Positions 43,533 through 54,149 of a DNA stretch of 64,000 nucleotides are shown here, in pieces (positions within the stretch are counted from its first letter, which is position 1; the number at the start of each line of letters is the position of its first letter). Made by a program: the position numbers and the translations under genes. The DNA is from Mycobacterium barrassiae (GTDB lineage Bacteria > Actinomycetota > Actinomycetes > Mycobacteriales > Mycobacteriaceae). Where the stretch lies: the NCBI RefSeq assembly GCF_025822765.1, contig NZ_JACKUK010000023.1, forward strand, positions 62,001 through 126,000, given 5' to 3'. Below the pieces are notes generated by a model that worked only from the letters and a program-made list of their open reading frames with translations, was not told where the DNA came from and ran no database searches.

Positions 43533-45200
43533 GTGAGCTTGCTCCTCGGGCCGGCGCTGCGCCACGTTTCCGACACCACGGCATTGGTGTGGGTGCAGAC
43601 CGAAAGCGCGGGCACTGTCGAGGTTCTCGGCTGTTCGGCGCCGACGTTCGAGGTGCAGGGAAACCATTTCGCACTCGTCACCGTCACCGGGCTCGAACCC
43701 GACAGCGTGACCGAGTACCAGGTCAGGTTCAACGGGGCGACGGTGTGGCCGCTCACCGACCCGCCGTTCTCGGATTTTCCGCCCAGCGTGATCCGGACCC
43801 GAGGGCCGGACACCGCGCACCGGCTGCGGGCGATCTTCGGGTCCTGTCGATATCCCAAGACCGAGGTGAAGAAGCTTGAGGCGAAGCTCAAGTACGACGC
43901 GCTTGACTGCTATGCGTCGCGAATGGCCAAGCGCCCGATCCAGCAGTGGCCCGACGCGCTGATCCTGCTCGGCGATCAGCTGTACGCCGACGAACTTCCG
44001 CCCGACGAACAGCGGCGGGTCCAAAAGCGCCGATCCAGGCGCAACCGGCACGGCAGCCGCCCGCCGGACGAGGTCGTCACCTTCGCGGAGTACGAGCGCC
44101 TGTACCGCCACTCGTGGGGCGACCCCGAGATCAGGTGGCTGATGTCCACCGTTCCCACGGCGATGATCTTCGACGATCACGACATCCGCGACGATTGGAA
44201 CACCTCGCGGTCCTGGCGCGTGCGCATGGCCCAGGAGCCGTGGTGGCCGGACCGAATCAGGGCCGGCCTGGGGTCGTACTGGATTTACCAGCACCTGGGC
44301 AATTTGAGCCCGGACGAATTGGCCGGCAACGAGGACTACCAACGCCTGCTGGCGACAGAAGGCGACACATGGCCGCAGCTCGCCGAGCTCGCCGACCGGG
44401 CGGACCGCGAAGTCGACGCCCACAAGGGCATTCGGTTCAGCTACCGATGGGACCTCGGCCGCACCAGGCTGATCATGATCGACTCGCGCAACGGCCGCAT
44501 TCTGGAGTCCGGCGACCGCATGATGATCGGCGAAGACGAATTCCGATGGGTGGAGGCCAAGTCGGAGGAGCATCCCGAACAGCTGGATCATCTGATGCTC
44601 GCCACATCGGTGCCATGGTTGATGCCACCCGCGATCGGCGACCTCGAAGCACTCAACGAAAGGGCGGCCGACCGTACTGATTGGCGGGGTCGGCTCGCTG
44701 AGAAGCTGCGCAGGGCAGCTGATTTCGAGCATTGGCCGGCGTTCTACAAGTCACTCGTGCGGCTGGCGGAAATGATCAACAGGATCGCCAACCATCCCGA
44801 CGGACCCGCCACCATCAGCGTGCTGTCGGGCGACGTGCACCACAGCTACGCCGCTCGAGCCCGCCTCGACGAAGTTTCACCCACCGGTTCGGTCGTCTAT
44901 CAGCTGGTCTGCTCGCCGGTACACAACTACGTGCCGCTGTTCGTCAAACCTGCGTTCTCACTGGGCTGGACCCGGCCCGCTGCCGCCATCATGCGGTGGT
45001 GGGTACGTCGACGCGGCGTCCCGTCACCACCGCTGACATGGACCAACGTGTGCGGACCGCTGTTCGGAAATACGATCGCGACGCTCGAGGTCGACGGCCG
45101 CAACGCGGACGTGTTCTTCGAACAGCCGCGCCGGACAACGTCTTTGGAAGAAGTCGGCCGCGTGTCGCTGACGTACAGCGCTAGTCGAAGCGCTGGCTGA
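43533..45200 (+). CDS. PhoD-like metallophosphatase family protein
   Basis: A 555-residue protein. An N-terminal fibronectin-like beta domain (about 1-85) precedes the metallophosphatase domain with motifs [18 protein letters not shown] (metal-binding D), [11 protein letters not shown] (near 211) and LSGDVHHSY (near 430). There is no obvious signal peptide, unlike secreted PhoD, so a cytosolic enzyme is likely. The GTG start follows AAAGG. Its 3' end overlaps the convergent dxs gene by 20 bp. Confidence 0.88.
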   Translation: MSLLLGPALRHVSDTTALVWVQTESAGTVEVLGCSAPTFEVQGNHFALVTVTGLEPDSVTEYQVRFNGATVWPLTDPPFSDFPPSVIRTRGPDTAHRLRAIFGSCRYPKTEVKKLEAKLKYDALDCYASRMAKRPIQQWPDALILLGDQLYADELPPDEQRRVQKRRSRRNRHGSRPPDEVVTFAEYERLYRHSWGDPEIRWLMSTVPTAMIFDDHDIRDDWNTSRSWRVRMAQEPWWPDRIRAGLGSYWIYQHLGNLSPDELAGNEDYQRLLATEGDTWPQLAELADRADREVDAHKGIRFSYRWDLGRTRLIMIDSRNGRILESGDRMMIGEDEFRWVEAKSEEHPEQLDHLMLATSVPWLMPPAIGDLEALNERAADRTDWRGRLAEKLRRAADFEHWPAFYKSLVRLAEMINRIANHPDGPATISVLSGDVHHSYAARARLDEVSPTGSVVYQLVCSPVHNYVPLFVKPAFSLGWTRPAAAIMRWWVRRRGVPSPPLTWTNVCGPLFGNTIATLEVDGRNADVFFEQPRRTTSLEEVGRVSLTYSASRSAG

Positions 45201-47094
45201 CTTCGCGCTCGGCGTTGGTGGCACCTTGCGCGGCCACCCAGCCGGTGATCTGGCGGGCGATGTTGCGGTCGGTCAGCCCGACGTCGGCGAGCACCTCACC
45301 GCGCGATGCGTGCGCGAAGAACTCCTGCGGCAGCCCGACGTCGCGGCACGGCACGTCGATCTCGGCTCGCCGCAGCGCCGCCGACACCGCCGACCCGACG
45401 CCACCGGCCACGCCGTTGTCCTCGATGGTCACGACCAGCTTGTGTCCGGCAGCCAGCTCCGCGATGGCCGAAGGCACCGGAAGCACCCACCGCGGGTCAA
45501 CCACCGTGACGCCGATGCCCTGGTTACGCAACCGCTCGGCGACGGCCAGCGCCATTGACGCGAAGGGCCCGACCGCGACCACGAGGACATCGTCGGACAA
45601 GCCGTCGGCCGGGATGGCCAGCACGTCAACTTCGCCCCGCCGTTCGATCGCCGGAATATCCTCGCCGACATCGCCTTTCGGGAAGCGAATAGCGGTCGGC
45701 CCGTCCTTGACGTTGAGCGCCTCGCCGAGTTCGTCGCGCAGGCGGGTGCCATCGCGCGGCGCAGCCACCCGCATGCCGGGGACGATGCCCAGGATCGACA
45801 GGTCCCACATGCCGTTGTGGCTGGCGCCGTCCGGTCCCGTCACGCCCGAGCGGTCCAGCACCATCGTGACGGGCAGCTTGTGCAGCGCGACGTCCATCAT
45901 GATCTGGTCGAAGGCCCGGTTCAGGAACGTCGAGTAGATGGCGACCACCGGATGCAGGCCGCCCATCGCCAAACCAGCGGCCGACGTCATCGCATGCTGC
46001 TCGGCGATACCCACGTCGAAGAACCTGTCGGGGAACCGCTTGCGGAAGTCGGACAGCCCCGTCGGTCCGGGCATCGCAGCGGTGATGGCGACGACGTCGC
46101 GGCGGCGGGCCGCATAGGAAATCAGTGCATCGGAGAACGCGGACGTCCACCCCGGGCCGGGCACCGACGTCGCCAGCCCCGTCTCGGGGTCGATGACGCC
46201 GCACGAGTGCATCTGGTCGGCTTCGTCGTTTTCGGCAGGCGCGTAACCCATGCCCTTGCGGGTGACGACGTGCACGATCACGGGTGCGTTGAAGCCCCGC
46301 GCGTTGCGCAGAGCGCTCTCGACAGCATGCTCATCGTGGCCGTCGATCGGTCCGACGTACTTCAGGCCGAGATCGGTGAACATCACCTGCGGCGAGAGCG
46401 CGTCCTTGATGCCGGCCTTGATGCTGTGCATGCACTGGTAGCAGAGCTCACCGATGATCGGCACCTTCTGGACGGCCTTGCGGCCCTCCTCGAGCACCTT
46501 CTCGTAGCCCGGCTGCAGACGGAGGCCAGCCAGGTGCTCGGCGAAGCCGCCGATGGTGGGCGCGTAGCTGCGGCCGTTGTCGTTGACGACGATGACGACC
46601 GGGCGCCTGGCCGCGGCGATGTTGTTCAGCGCCTCCCAGCACATACCGCCGGTCAGGGCGCCGTCGCCGACGACCGCGACCACGTGGCGGTTGCGGTGCC
46701 CGGACAGTTCGAAGGCCTTGGCGAGCCCGTCGGCATAGGACAGCGCGGAGCTGGCGTGGCTGGACTCGACCCAGTCGTGGTCGCTCTCACTGCGGGACGG
46801 ATATCCCGACAGCCCGTCCTTCTTGCGCAGCGTGTCGAAGTCGTGGCTGCGACCCGTCAGCATCTTGTGCACGTAGGACTGGTGCCCGGTGTCGAAGATG
46901 ATCGGGTCGTGCGGCGAGTCGAACACTCGATGCAGGGCCAGTGTGAGTTCGACCACGCCGAGGTTGGGGCCGAGGTGTCCACCCGTCGCAGCAACCTTGT
47001 GAATCAGGAACTCGCGGATTTCCTGCGCCAGGTCACTCATCTGTGACTGGGTCAAGTGCTGCAGATCTGCGGGACCGCGGATCTGTTCAAGCAT
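45181..47094 (-). CDS. dxs: 1-deoxy-D-xylulose-5-phosphate synthase
   Basis: A 637-residue thiamine-diphosphate enzyme joining pyruvate and glyceraldehyde-3-phosphate at the entry of the MEP isoprenoid pathway. Signatures are [16 protein letters not shown] (near 67-82), the TPP/metal motif [16 protein letters not shown] (near 143-158), the catalytic glutamate in [16 protein letters not shown], and the transketolase C-terminal domain. It corresponds to Rv2682c and lies 9 bp after nhaA on the same strand. Confidence 0.98.
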   Translation of the reverse strand: MLEQIRGPADLQHLTQSQMSDLAQEIREFLIHKVAATGGHLGPNLGVVELTLALHRVFDSPHDPIIFDTGHQSYVHKMLTGRSHDFDTLRKKDGLSGYPSRSESDHDWVESSHASSALSYADGLAKAFELSGHRNRHVVAVVGDGALTGGMCWEALNNIAAARRPVVIVVNDNGRSYAPTIGGFAEHLAGLRLQPGYEKVLEEGRKAVQKVPIIGELCYQCMHSIKAGIKDALSPQVMFTDLGLKYVGPIDGHDEHAVESALRNARGFNAPVIVHVVTRKGMGYAPAENDEADQMHSCGVIDPETGLATSVPGPGWTSAFSDALISYAARRRDVVAITAAMPGPTGLSDFRKRFPDRFFDVGIAEQHAMTSAAGLAMGGLHPVVAIYSTFLNRAFDQIMMDVALHKLPVTMVLDRSGVTGPDGASHNGMWDLSILGIVPGMRVAAPRDGTRLRDELGEALNVKDGPTAIRFPKGDVGEDIPAIERRGEVDVLAIPADGLSDDVLVVAVGPFASMALAVAERLRNQGIGVTVVDPRWVLPVPSAIAELAAGHKLVVTIEDNGVAGGVGSAVSAALRRAEIDVPCRDVGLPQEFFAHASRGEVLADVGLTDRNIARQITGWVAAQGATNAEREVSQRFD

Positions 47095-47103
47095 CCCGTC
47101 AGT

Positions 47104-48405
47104 CTACGCACCAGGTTCTCGTGAGTCCTGCCGAGCGATGTAGATGTCGGGCACACCGTCATGATCATCGTCCGCGGTCTCGAGTTCGTAGATACGTCGG
47201 TATGCCGCATTTCGGCTCAGCAAAACCACGGATGCCAGCGCACCTGCGACAACGGACCCGACGAGTACTCCGATCTTGACGTCGTCGCCGGCCGGGGTGC
47301 CGTGCCCGAAGGCCAGTTCCCCGATCAATAACGAAACTGTGAACCCTATGCCGGCCAGCAGCGACACCCCGAGGACGTCACGCCAGGCGAGGTCGTCGTC
47401 GAGGCTGGCGTGGGTGAACTTGGCCAGCAGAAACGCGGTGACGAACACCCCGAGGGGCTTGCCGATGACCAGGCCGGCGATGACGCCGTCGGTGACGGGG
47501 TGACGCAGCGAATCCCCGAGTCCCGACCAGCCGCCGACCGTCACGCCTGAGGCGAAGAAGGCGAAGACCGGCACCGTGAGACCGGCCGACAGCGGGCGCA
47601 TGGCGTGTTCGAACCGCTCGGCAGTGGGTTGCCCGTGCCGCCCCGCCACCGGCACTGTGAAACCGAGCACGACCCCCGCCACAGTGGCATGTACTCCGCT
47701 GGCGTGTACCAGCGCCCACGCGGCGACGGCGAGCGGCACCAGTAGCCACCAATGGTGCACGCCGCGCTGCACGGCGATCCCGAACAGGGCAATCGGCAGC
47801 ACCGCCAATGCCAGCGGACCCAGAGCGAGATGGTCGGTGTAGAACACCGCGATGACGGTGATGGCGAGAAGATCGTCGACGACGGCGAGCGTCAGCAGGA
47901 AGGTTCGCAAGGCGGTCGGCAGGTGCGTGGACAGCACGGCCAGCACCGCCAAAGCGAACGCAATGTCCGTGGCGATCGGTACCGCCCAGCCATCGAGGTG
48001 CTCCGGCCGGCCTGCCGCAAGGTTGACTCCGATGTAAATCGCGGCCGGTGCGACCATGCCGCCGATGGCCGCTGCGATCGGCAGCGCGGCGCGACGCGGA
48101 TCACGCAAGTCGCCCGCGACGAATTCGCGTTTGAGTTCCAGTCCGACCACGAAGAAGAAGATGGCCAGCAGTCCGTCGGCGGCCCAGGCCGATACGGACA
48201 GGTCGAGGTGCAACGCCTGCGGGCCGATCGTGTACTCCGATACGGCGCGGTAGGCGCCGGACCACGGCGAGTTCGCCCAACCCAGCGCGAGCCCTGCGGC
48301 GGCCAGAAGCAGCAGTCCCCCGATGGTTTCTTTTCGCAGGATCTCGGAAAAACGTTGTGTCTCCGACCAGGATCCGCGCGCCAGCAATCGCAAAGGGGAT
48401 GTCAT
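47104..48405 (-). CDS. nhaA: Na+/H+ antiporter NhaA
   Basis: A 433-residue inner-membrane antiporter with about twelve helices that exchanges Na+ or Li+ for H+. The ion-binding aspartate pair is D177-D178 ([14 protein letters not shown]). [20 protein letters not shown] is the conserved loop before helix 3, and [18 protein letters not shown] (helix 4 unwound region) is also typical. The C-terminal 40 residues are hydrophilic. It has a 39-nt leader motif nearly identical to one upstream of the divergent CBS-transporter unit. Stop and dxs start are 9 bp apart. Confidence 0.95.
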   Translation of the reverse strand: MTSPLRLLARGSWSETQRFSEILRKETIGGLLLLAAAGLALGWANSPWSGAYRAVSEYTIGPQALHLDLSVSAWAADGLLAIFFFVVGLELKREFVAGDLRDPRRAALPIAAAIGGMVAPAAIYIGVNLAAGRPEHLDGWAVPIATDIAFALAVLAVLSTHLPTALRTFLLTLAVVDDLLAITVIAVFYTDHLALGPLALAVLPIALFGIAVQRGVHHWWLLVPLAVAAWALVHASGVHATVAGVVLGFTVPVAGRHGQPTAERFEHAMRPLSAGLTVPVFAFFASGVTVGGWSGLGDSLRHPVTDGVIAGLVIGKPLGVFVTAFLLAKFTHASLDDDLAWRDVLGVSLLAGIGFTVSLLIGELAFGHGTPAGDDVKIGVLVGSVVAGALASVVLLSRNAAYRRIYELETADDDHDGVPDIYIARQDSREPGA

Positions 48406-48440
48406 GGGAACCTCGGGCTCGTCGTTGCGTCAGGTACTAC

Positions 48441-48479
48441 GCCGACCAGGCTTCCCGGCACTCCGATGCTGAACCTACC
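48441..48479 (-). promoter_or_regulatory. Structured leader motif of nhaA (candidate riboswitch)
   Basis: Read on the nhaA strand, the element begins GGTAGG, has a variable 14-nt middle and ends in GCCGGGAAGCCTGGTCGGC, which can fold with GCCG/CGGC ends. It ends exactly 35 nt before the nhaA ATG. The plus-strand copy upstream of the CBS gene has the same order and spacing. A Li+/Na+-sensing (nhaA-I or DUF1646-like) riboswitch is one reading; a DNA operator used twice is the other. Confidence 0.55.
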
Positions 48480-48518
48480 AGCCCGGGGCAGTTGGCAAAG
48501 ACGAGCGACCGTCCTCGG

Positions 48519-48558
48519 GGTAGGGTCCGTAGCTGGTGCGCCGGGAAGTCTGGTCGGC
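48519..48558 (+). promoter_or_regulatory. Structured leader motif of the CBS/ArsB-like unit (candidate riboswitch)
   Basis: GGTAGG, a 15-nt variable part, then GCCGGGAAGTCTGGTCGGC. The 19-mer differs from the nhaA copy at one base and also ends exactly 35 nt before its start codon. The conserved blocks are on the sense strand of each gene, as expected for an RNA element. Confidence 0.55.
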
Positions 48559-48593
48559 AGTCGGTGATTCGATTCGCGATCGGAGGACGCTGT

Positions 48594-49037
48594 ATGCACG
48601 CTGGGCAATTCGTCGAGGAATTTCCGGTCGTGACGGTCGATTCAACGGCACTGGACGCCGCGCGCACCCTCGCCGAGCATCGCCTGCCCGGCATCGTCGT
48701 CACTGACACATCGGGTCACCCGTACGCGGTACTGCCAGCGTCACAGGTGGTGCGCTTCATCGTGCCCACCTATGTCCAGGATGATCCGTCGCTCGCCGGT
48801 GTGATCGACGAAACGTGGGCGGACAAAGCCGCCGAGAAGCTCGCAGGTAAGTCCGTGAAGGATGTGCTACCCGAACATCTCGAAGACATTCCCGCGGCCA
48901 ACGCCGACGACACGATCATCGAGGTGGCCGCGTTGATGGCCCGGTTACGCAGCCCGCTGGTGGCTGTCGTCAAGGACGGCGAACTGCAGGGCGTGATCAC
49001 CGCGTCGAGGCTCCTCGCCGCTGCGATGGGAGTCTGA
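48594..49037 (+). CDS. CBS-domain protein (Rv2683 position)
   Basis: A 147-residue protein made of a CBS pair (first [20 protein letters not shown], near 13-32; second [20 protein letters not shown], near 104-123). CBS pairs bind adenine nucleotides and often gate transporters. GGAGGA at 48582-48587 fixes the ATG at 48594. It is followed after 7 bp by the ArsB/NhaD-like transporter, so it is probably the regulatory subunit of that transporter. Confidence 0.88.
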   Translation: MHAGQFVEEFPVVTVDSTALDAARTLAEHRLPGIVVTDTSGHPYAVLPASQVVRFIVPTYVQDDPSLAGVIDETWADKAAEKLAGKSVKDVLPEHLEDIPAANADDTIIEVAALMARLRSPLVAVVKDGELQGVITASRLLAAAMGV

Positions 49038-49044
49038 CTGCGCG

Positions 49045-50334
49045 ATGGCCATTCTCGCGGTCTCCATCTTCGTTGTCGCCTACGTGCTGATCGCCAGCGA
49101 CAAAATCAACAAGACTCTCGTCGCGCTCGTCGGCGCAGGCGTCGTTCTGGCGCTCGGCATCGTCGACGCCGATGGTGCGTTCTACAGCCACGAAACAGGG
49201 ATCGACTGGAACGTCATCTTCCTGCTGTTCGGAATGATGATCATCGTCGGCGTGCTGCGGCAGACCGGCGTGTTCGAGTACGTCGCGATCTGGGCGGCCA
49301 AGCGGGCCGGCGGGTCTCCGCTGCGGATCATGATCCTGCTGGCGATCGTCACCGCGGTCGCATCGGCCTTCCTGGACAACGTCACGACGGTGCTGCTGAT
49401 CGCTCCGGTCACGTTGTTGGTGTGTGACCGACTTCAGATCAACCCGGTGCCCTTCCTGATCGCCGAGGTGCTCGCGTCGAACATCGGCGGGGCGGCCACT
49501 CTCGTCGGCGACCCACCCAACATCATCATCGCCAGTCGAGCGGGACTGAGCTTCAACGACTTCCTGATTCACATGACGCCGATCGTCGTCATCGTGATGG
49601 CCGTGTTCGTGGCGCTGATACCGCTCATCTTCCGCGGTTCGTTCGATGTGGACCGCGATCGAGTGGCCGACGTGATGTCGCTGAACGAGCGTGAGGCCAT
49701 TCGTGATCCGCGCCTGCTCATCAAGTGCGGTGTCGTACTGGTGCTGGTTTTCGCGGGGTTCATCCTGCATTCGTTGATTCACGTGGAGCCGTCCATCGTG
49801 GCTCTGATCGGCGCGGGCGTCCTCGTCGTCATCTCGCGGCTCGACCGTGAGGATTACCTGGCGAGCGTCGAGTGGGAGACACTGCTGTTCTTCGCAGGCC
49901 TGTTCATCATGGTTGGCGCGCTGGTGAAAACCGGTGTCGTCGAGCAACTCGCGCGGTCGGCGATCGAGGTCACCGGTGGAGATCCGTTGGCGACCGTGAT
50001 GCTGATTCTCGGGGTGTCCGCGCCGGTCTCCGGCATCATCGACAACATTCCCTACGCGGCGACGATGACCCCCATCGTCGCCGAGCTTTCCAACAACTTG
50101 ACCGATTTCGCCCATCCGAATGCACTGTGGTGGGCGCTCGCGCTGGGCGCGGATTTTGGCGGCAATCTGACCGCGGTCGGTGCCAGCGCCAACGTCGTCA
50201 TGCTCGGAATCGCCCGTCGGGCAGGCAATCCGATCTCGTTCTGGGAGTTCACCCGTAAGGGATTCCTGATCACCGTCGTCTCGGTTGCACTCTCGGCGCT
50301 CTATTTGTGGCTGCGGTACTTCGTGTTCGGCTAG
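49045..50334 (+). CDS. ArsB/NhaD-type ion transporter (Rv2684-like)
   Basis: A 429-residue membrane protein of the ion transporter superfamily with about 11 helices. It shows the two inverted repeat motifs of the family: [18 protein letters not shown] with [20 protein letters not shown], and later [15 protein letters not shown] with [21 protein letters not shown]. tuberculosis homologues are called ArsA/ArsB1, but arsenite transport is unproven. Pairing with a CBS protein and sharing a leader motif with nhaA favour a role in cation/H+ exchange. Confidence 0.88.
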   Translation: MAILAVSIFVVAYVLIASDKINKTLVALVGAGVVLALGIVDADGAFYSHETGIDWNVIFLLFGMMIIVGVLRQTGVFEYVAIWAAKRAGGSPLRIMILLAIVTAVASAFLDNVTTVLLIAPVTLLVCDRLQINPVPFLIAEVLASNIGGAATLVGDPPNIIIASRAGLSFNDFLIHMTPIVVIVMAVFVALIPLIFRGSFDVDRDRVADVMSLNEREAIRDPRLLIKCGVVLVLVFAGFILHSLIHVEPSIVALIGAGVLVVISRLDREDYLASVEWETLLFFAGLFIMVGALVKTGVVEQLARSAIEVTGGDPLATVMLILGVSAPVSGIIDNIPYAATMTPIVAELSNNLTDFAHPNALWWALALGADFGGNLTAVGASANVVMLGIARRAGNPISFWEFTRKGFLITVVSVALSALYLWLRYFVFG

Positions 50335-50377
50335 TACGCCACTATCGGGCACCGAGTTCGGATACCGTCGAACCGCG

Positions 50378-50839
50378 ATGATCATCGAACGGCAGAACCT
50401 CATCGAGGCACCCGTCGACCAGGTGTGGGCCCGTGTGGTCACACCTGAAGGCATCAACCACGAACTACGGCCGTGGATGACGATGTCGATGCCGCGCGGC
50501 GCGAAGGATCTGACCGTGGACACCGCGCCGGTCGGCACGCCGATCGGCCGCTGCTGGATGCGGCTGTTCGGAGTGCTGCCGTTCGACTACGACAACTTGA
50601 TGATCGCCGAGCTCTGGCCTGGCCACGGATTCGACGAGCAGTCCACGATGCTGTCCATGCGCAGCTGGCGCCACGTGCGCACCCTCGACGCCAGCGGCGA
50701 AGGCGAAACGCTTGTGCGCGATCGCCTCAGCTTCGAGCTGCGACTCCCCCTGCGTATCCTGGCACCCCTTGTCGCGGTGGGGATTCGGGCGCTTTTCGGG
50801 CATCGCCAACGGCGGCTGCAGCGCTACTTCGCTAGCTGA
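50378..50839 (+). CDS. SRPBCC family protein
   Basis: A 153-residue START-like protein beginning MIIERQNLIEAPVDQVWARV, the usual first strand and helix. LRPWMTMSMPRG follows (near 29-40). It has no enzyme motif. The ATG at 50378 was chosen because upstream frame residues are unconserved. It follows the transporter by 43 bp and overlaps the convergent MSMEG_6728-like gene by 8 bp. Confidence 0.8.
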   Translation: MIIERQNLIEAPVDQVWARVVTPEGINHELRPWMTMSMPRGAKDLTVDTAPVGTPIGRCWMRLFGVLPFDYDNLMIAELWPGHGFDEQSTMLSMRSWRHVRTLDASGEGETLVRDRLSFELRLPLRILAPLVAVGIRALFGHRQRRLQRYFAS

Positions 50840-51314
50840 CCGGCACGCGACGCTCACGATCCGAAGCGGGCCAGATGTAGGGCAGATCGTCGGGCACACC
50901 GCGAAAGTGGCGGCGGTAGTGCTCCGGATCCTTTCGCAACAGCGCCGACTGATGGCTGCGGTGGAACTGCTCATCGCCCAGCCACGACGGCAACTCCCCC
51001 GCTTTGTCCAGTTCGTCCTGTCGGCGCGGTGTGCCCAGCCCGGTGTGCGACGTCAGGTCCGCGACGAGCGTGCCCGCGCAGGTGTCCGCCCTGCCGGAGG
51101 CACACCACGCCGCGCAGATGTCCAGGCCGTAGCGCACCAGCGCCTCCTCGTATCCTGCCCACATCGCGGCGGCTGGGTGATGACGCCAGCCGTATCCGGG
51201 GACCGTGAGCGCGCGCAGAACCTGAATGGTCTCGACGCGCTGCTTACCGAGGCGACGAGCATCCAGCATGTCGGCCGTTCGCGTGAAGTCGGCGTAGGGC
51301 AGGAAAGTCTGCAT
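50832..51314 (-). CDS. MSMEG_6728-like protein (pyrimidine-dimer glycosylase-like family)
   Basis: A 160-residue protein starting MQTFLPYADFTRTADMLDAR and continuing LGKQRVETIQVLRAL. The end FHRSHQSALLRKDPEHYRRH and PYIWP is typical of a family annotated in mycobacteria as MSMEG_6728-like and related to T4 endonuclease V-type pyrimidine dimer glycosylases. The biochemical role is not proven. The start at 51314 excludes part of a longer frame that overlaps an intergenic palindromic repeat. Confidence 0.75.
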   Translation of the reverse strand: MQTFLPYADFTRTADMLDARRLGKQRVETIQVLRALTVPGYGWRHHPAAAMWAGYEEALVRYGLDICAAWCASGRADTCAGTLVADLTSHTGLGTPRRQDELDKAGELPSWLGDEQFHRSHQSALLRKDPEHYRRHFRGVPDDLPYIWPASDRERRVPVS

Positions 51315-51340
51315 CGCGGCGGGATACCCGCGTCCGGCCC

Positions 51341-51400
51341 GTTGACACTGCGCCCAGGCCGGGATTCGCGCGCTATGACGGCGCGAGCGCAGAATCAACG
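51341..51400. repeat. Palindromic intergenic repeat, copy 1
   Basis: A 60-bp element between the LuxR-type gene stop and the MSMEG_6728-like gene start, almost the same as one at 54435-54495 (three substitutions and one deleted base). Its ends GTTGACACTGCGCCCA and CGAGCGCAGAATCAAC are imperfect inverted repeats. Confidence 0.8.
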
Positions 51401-51407
51401 GGCGCCG

Positions 51408-53990
51408 CTACGTCAGCAGGCCCAACTCGCGTGCCTTGCGCACCGCATCGCGACGCTTGCTGACGTCCAGCTTCCCCAGGATCGCCGAGACGTGATGATC
51501 GACGGTCTTCACCGAGAGGTACAGCCGGTCCGCCAGTTCCACGTTGGTGAGGCCGTCGTCGAGCAGGCGCAGCACCTCGACCTGGCGTGCGGTCAGACCC
51601 GCCGGGTTGGCCAACGTCGCCGCGCGTCGGCGTGCGGGTACGACCGACTGGCCGTGGGATCGCAGGTCACGCCGCACCTTGGTGGCGACGGCGTCCGCGC
51701 CGAGCCGATCGAGGATGTCGAGGCCGCGGGCCACGTGTGCGGCGTCGCCGCTGTCGACGAGCGCGAGCGCCGCGTCATACGGCATCGACCGGCAATGGAA
51801 GTCGTCAGCGGCGGCCTCGTACGCGCCGTCGAGCATCAACCGATACGGCTCGGCCACACCCACCGCGTCGACACTCTCACCGAGCCGACGCAGCCAGACC
51901 GCCAACTCCCCGCGCGACCACTCCAATCCAGCGATGAGACCGCCGTCCAACAATGCCCGGCATTCGGCTAGCCGAGCGTCGAGTTCACCTGTGATCCAGG
52001 ATAATTCGACGATCGCTGCGGCGACGGGCAGCATGCGGATCGGCTCGCCGAACTGGCGGGCCAGCTTCCAGGCATCGTCGAGGCGGGTGCTTGCCTTGCC
52101 CTGTTTGCGCATCTCCACGACGGCGCCGATCAGCGACGGCCACGTCCTGGCCAACGGCGCTGTCGGCATCTCCAGCAGGCGGTCCGCGTCGGCGACTGCG
52201 TCGTCCCACTCGCCGACCATCAACTGAAGCCTCGCGCGCGAACCCATCTGCCACACCCGGCAGATCGGGAGGTCGTGTTCGTGCATGAGCGGGATGCTGA
52301 CGTCGAGCAACTCGGCGGCGCCATCGAGCCTGCGCTGTTCGACGTCGAAGTAGGTGATGTTGCTCCACCCGCCGGAATACAGCTCGTTGATGTGCTCGGG
52401 CCCCGAGTTGAGGATCGCGAGAATCTCGTCACGCCCGGCGTCGTCACCGTTGAGCACGACACTGTAGTTCTCGATCAGGCGAACGCGGATCATCAGATCG
52501 GAATCGCCACTCTTCTCGGCGATCTCCCTGGCGCGGGCGATCAACGGCGTGGCGCGGTCGAAGTCGGTCGCCTGGACGGCGAGATATGCCTGCATGGCGA
52601 ACGCATGACCGAGCTGGACGAACTGATCGGTATCGCCCGCCTCCGCGTCGAGTACCGACATCGCATGGGCCGCATGACTTTCGGCTTGTCCGCGGTCGGC
52701 GTTGTACCACTGGTAGACCGACAGCGAGTGATGGTTCGCGCTGACGGCGGCGGGCTGGCCCAGCGCCTGCCGGATACGCATGGCGCGTCGGCATGCCGCG
52801 ATGGCGTCGGTCAACTGGTCCGTCAGGTAGAACTCCCACGCCATCTGCTCGAGCAGGTCGGCCTCGTCGGCCTGATCCAGCGTTCCGCCCTCCTGCAGAG
52901 CGATGGTGAAGAACTGGGTGGCTTGCGTGTGCGCACCCGAGTGGGCGGCGGCGATACCGGCCTCGCGGGCGTAGCGGCGGACCCGCTCGACGTCGCCCGC
53001 GCCCTGCGCATGGTGCGTCAGCACGGCCGGGTCGACCTGGCCGCACGCCTCGTAGGCGTCGATGAGTCGACGGTGCAGGCGTGGTTCTGCCCCAGGCGGG
53101 ATCACGCTTCGCACTGCGAGTCGGCACAGATCATGGCGGAAGGCGACGCCGCGGGCGCTGCGCCGGATCAGTCCAGCCTCCGCGAGCGCACGCGACGCGG
53201 GCAACGTCACGCCGAGGTCGGCGAGCAGGTAGTCGGGGATCACGCCGGGCGAGCAGGTCAACAGGTTCAACAGATCCCATGCGGCGGGATCTAGTCCGGA
53301 TGTGCGGCCCAGCACCGCATTCCGCACGGTCGTCGGGAGATCCTCGCCGTCGTGGTCCAACATCTCGCAGACGAAGAACGCGTTGCCCCCGGTGACCTCG
53401 TGCAGCCATCCAGGGTCGACGGAGCGCTCACCGACCAGCGTCTCGACCGCAGCCACACTCAGCGGCGGTATCGAAAGGGATTCGGCGCGCGGCGATCGCG
53501 CCACATCGCCGAGCAGTTCACGGATTCGGTGGTTGGCGCCCACCTCGTCGTCGCGGATGATCCCGATGATCAGCGACCGGGTCTGCGAGATCCTCCGCAG
53601 GACGAAACGCAGCAGATCGATGGTGCCCTGGTCGGCCCACTGCAGATCGTCGAGCACGAAAACCGAAGGTGCAGCGCATAAGTCGTCGTGCACAGCGGTG
53701 AAGATGTCGTACGGCACGTCGCTGTGTTCGAGTAACTCGCGGCTGCCGGGCGCCAGCCGCGGTGCGAGGTCGCGGATCGGCCCCAGTGGCCGCGGTGTCG
53801 GTAGCGGATCGCAGACGCCCCACAGCAGCCGCTCGTCGCGCACCCACTCCTCGACGAAAGATTCGACGAACGAGGTCTTGCCCGCTCCCGACTCACCGCT
53901 GACGATCAGCATCCCGCCGCGTCCAGCGCGCGCCTTGTCGGCGCGGTCGCGGAGCCGGCCGAGTTGCTCGGACCGCTCGATGAGCGTCAC
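51408..53990 (-). CDS. LuxR-family STAND regulator with AAA ATPase domain
   Basis: An 860-residue MalT/LAL-type regulator. Walker A GESGAGKT is at residues 32-39 and Walker B FVLDDLQWAD at 111-120. A long helical TPR-like region follows (about 300-780), and the C-terminus is a LuxR helix-turn-helix (LTARQVEVLRLLDDGLTNVE and then LYLSVKTVDHHVSAILGKLD). Such proteins are ATP-dependent activators responding to small inducers. Target genes are not evident. It stands alone, with the divergent DUF4242 gene 159 bp away. Confidence 0.92.
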   Translation of the reverse strand: MTLIERSEQLGRLRDRADKARAGRGGMLIVSGESGAGKTSFVESFVEEWVRDERLLWGVCDPLPTPRPLGPIRDLAPRLAPGSRELLEHSDVPYDIFTAVHDDLCAAPSVFVLDDLQWADQGTIDLLRFVLRRISQTRSLIIGIIRDDEVGANHRIRELLGDVARSPRAESLSIPPLSVAAVETLVGERSVDPGWLHEVTGGNAFFVCEMLDHDGEDLPTTVRNAVLGRTSGLDPAAWDLLNLLTCSPGVIPDYLLADLGVTLPASRALAEAGLIRRSARGVAFRHDLCRLAVRSVIPPGAEPRLHRRLIDAYEACGQVDPAVLTHHAQGAGDVERVRRYAREAGIAAAHSGAHTQATQFFTIALQEGGTLDQADEADLLEQMAWEFYLTDQLTDAIAACRRAMRIRQALGQPAAVSANHHSLSVYQWYNADRGQAESHAAHAMSVLDAEAGDTDQFVQLGHAFAMQAYLAVQATDFDRATPLIARAREIAEKSGDSDLMIRVRLIENYSVVLNGDDAGRDEILAILNSGPEHINELYSGGWSNITYFDVEQRRLDGAAELLDVSIPLMHEHDLPICRVWQMGSRARLQLMVGEWDDAVADADRLLEMPTAPLARTWPSLIGAVVEMRKQGKASTRLDDAWKLARQFGEPIRMLPVAAAIVELSWITGELDARLAECRALLDGGLIAGLEWSRGELAVWLRRLGESVDAVGVAEPYRLMLDGAYEAAADDFHCRSMPYDAALALVDSGDAAHVARGLDILDRLGADAVATKVRRDLRSHGQSVVPARRRAATLANPAGLTARQVEVLRLLDDGLTNVELADRLYLSVKTVDHHVSAILGKLDVSKRRDAVRKARELGLLT

Positions 53991-54149
53991 AGCGACCGAT
54001 ACTAGTGCGCGATGAACCCCCTGAGCAGCGAATATCGCGCGTCACGCAAGATGGGTAACTTCCCCCGATGTCCGTACGACCCGGTTGACCGAACGTTGTC
54101 TTCAGCCGCGGCACCCCGCCGCGGAACGTCTACCAGACAGGAGATGACG

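Noticed and set aside
45181-45200. 20-bp tail overlap of PhoD-like and dxs genes as a regulatory device
   Set aside because: Short convergent overlaps are common in compact genomes; nothing else supports a function.
48518-48523. GGGTAG as a SigF-type -10 element upstream of the CBS gene
   Set aside because: No GTTT-like -35 at 15-17 bp upstream, and the block is shared with the nhaA leader as part of a longer motif.
48997-50538. 513-codon minus-strand frame opposite the ArsB/NhaD-like gene
   Set aside because: Low-complexity Asp/His/Arg/Gln composition and no conserved motif; the plus strand encodes a clear membrane transporter.
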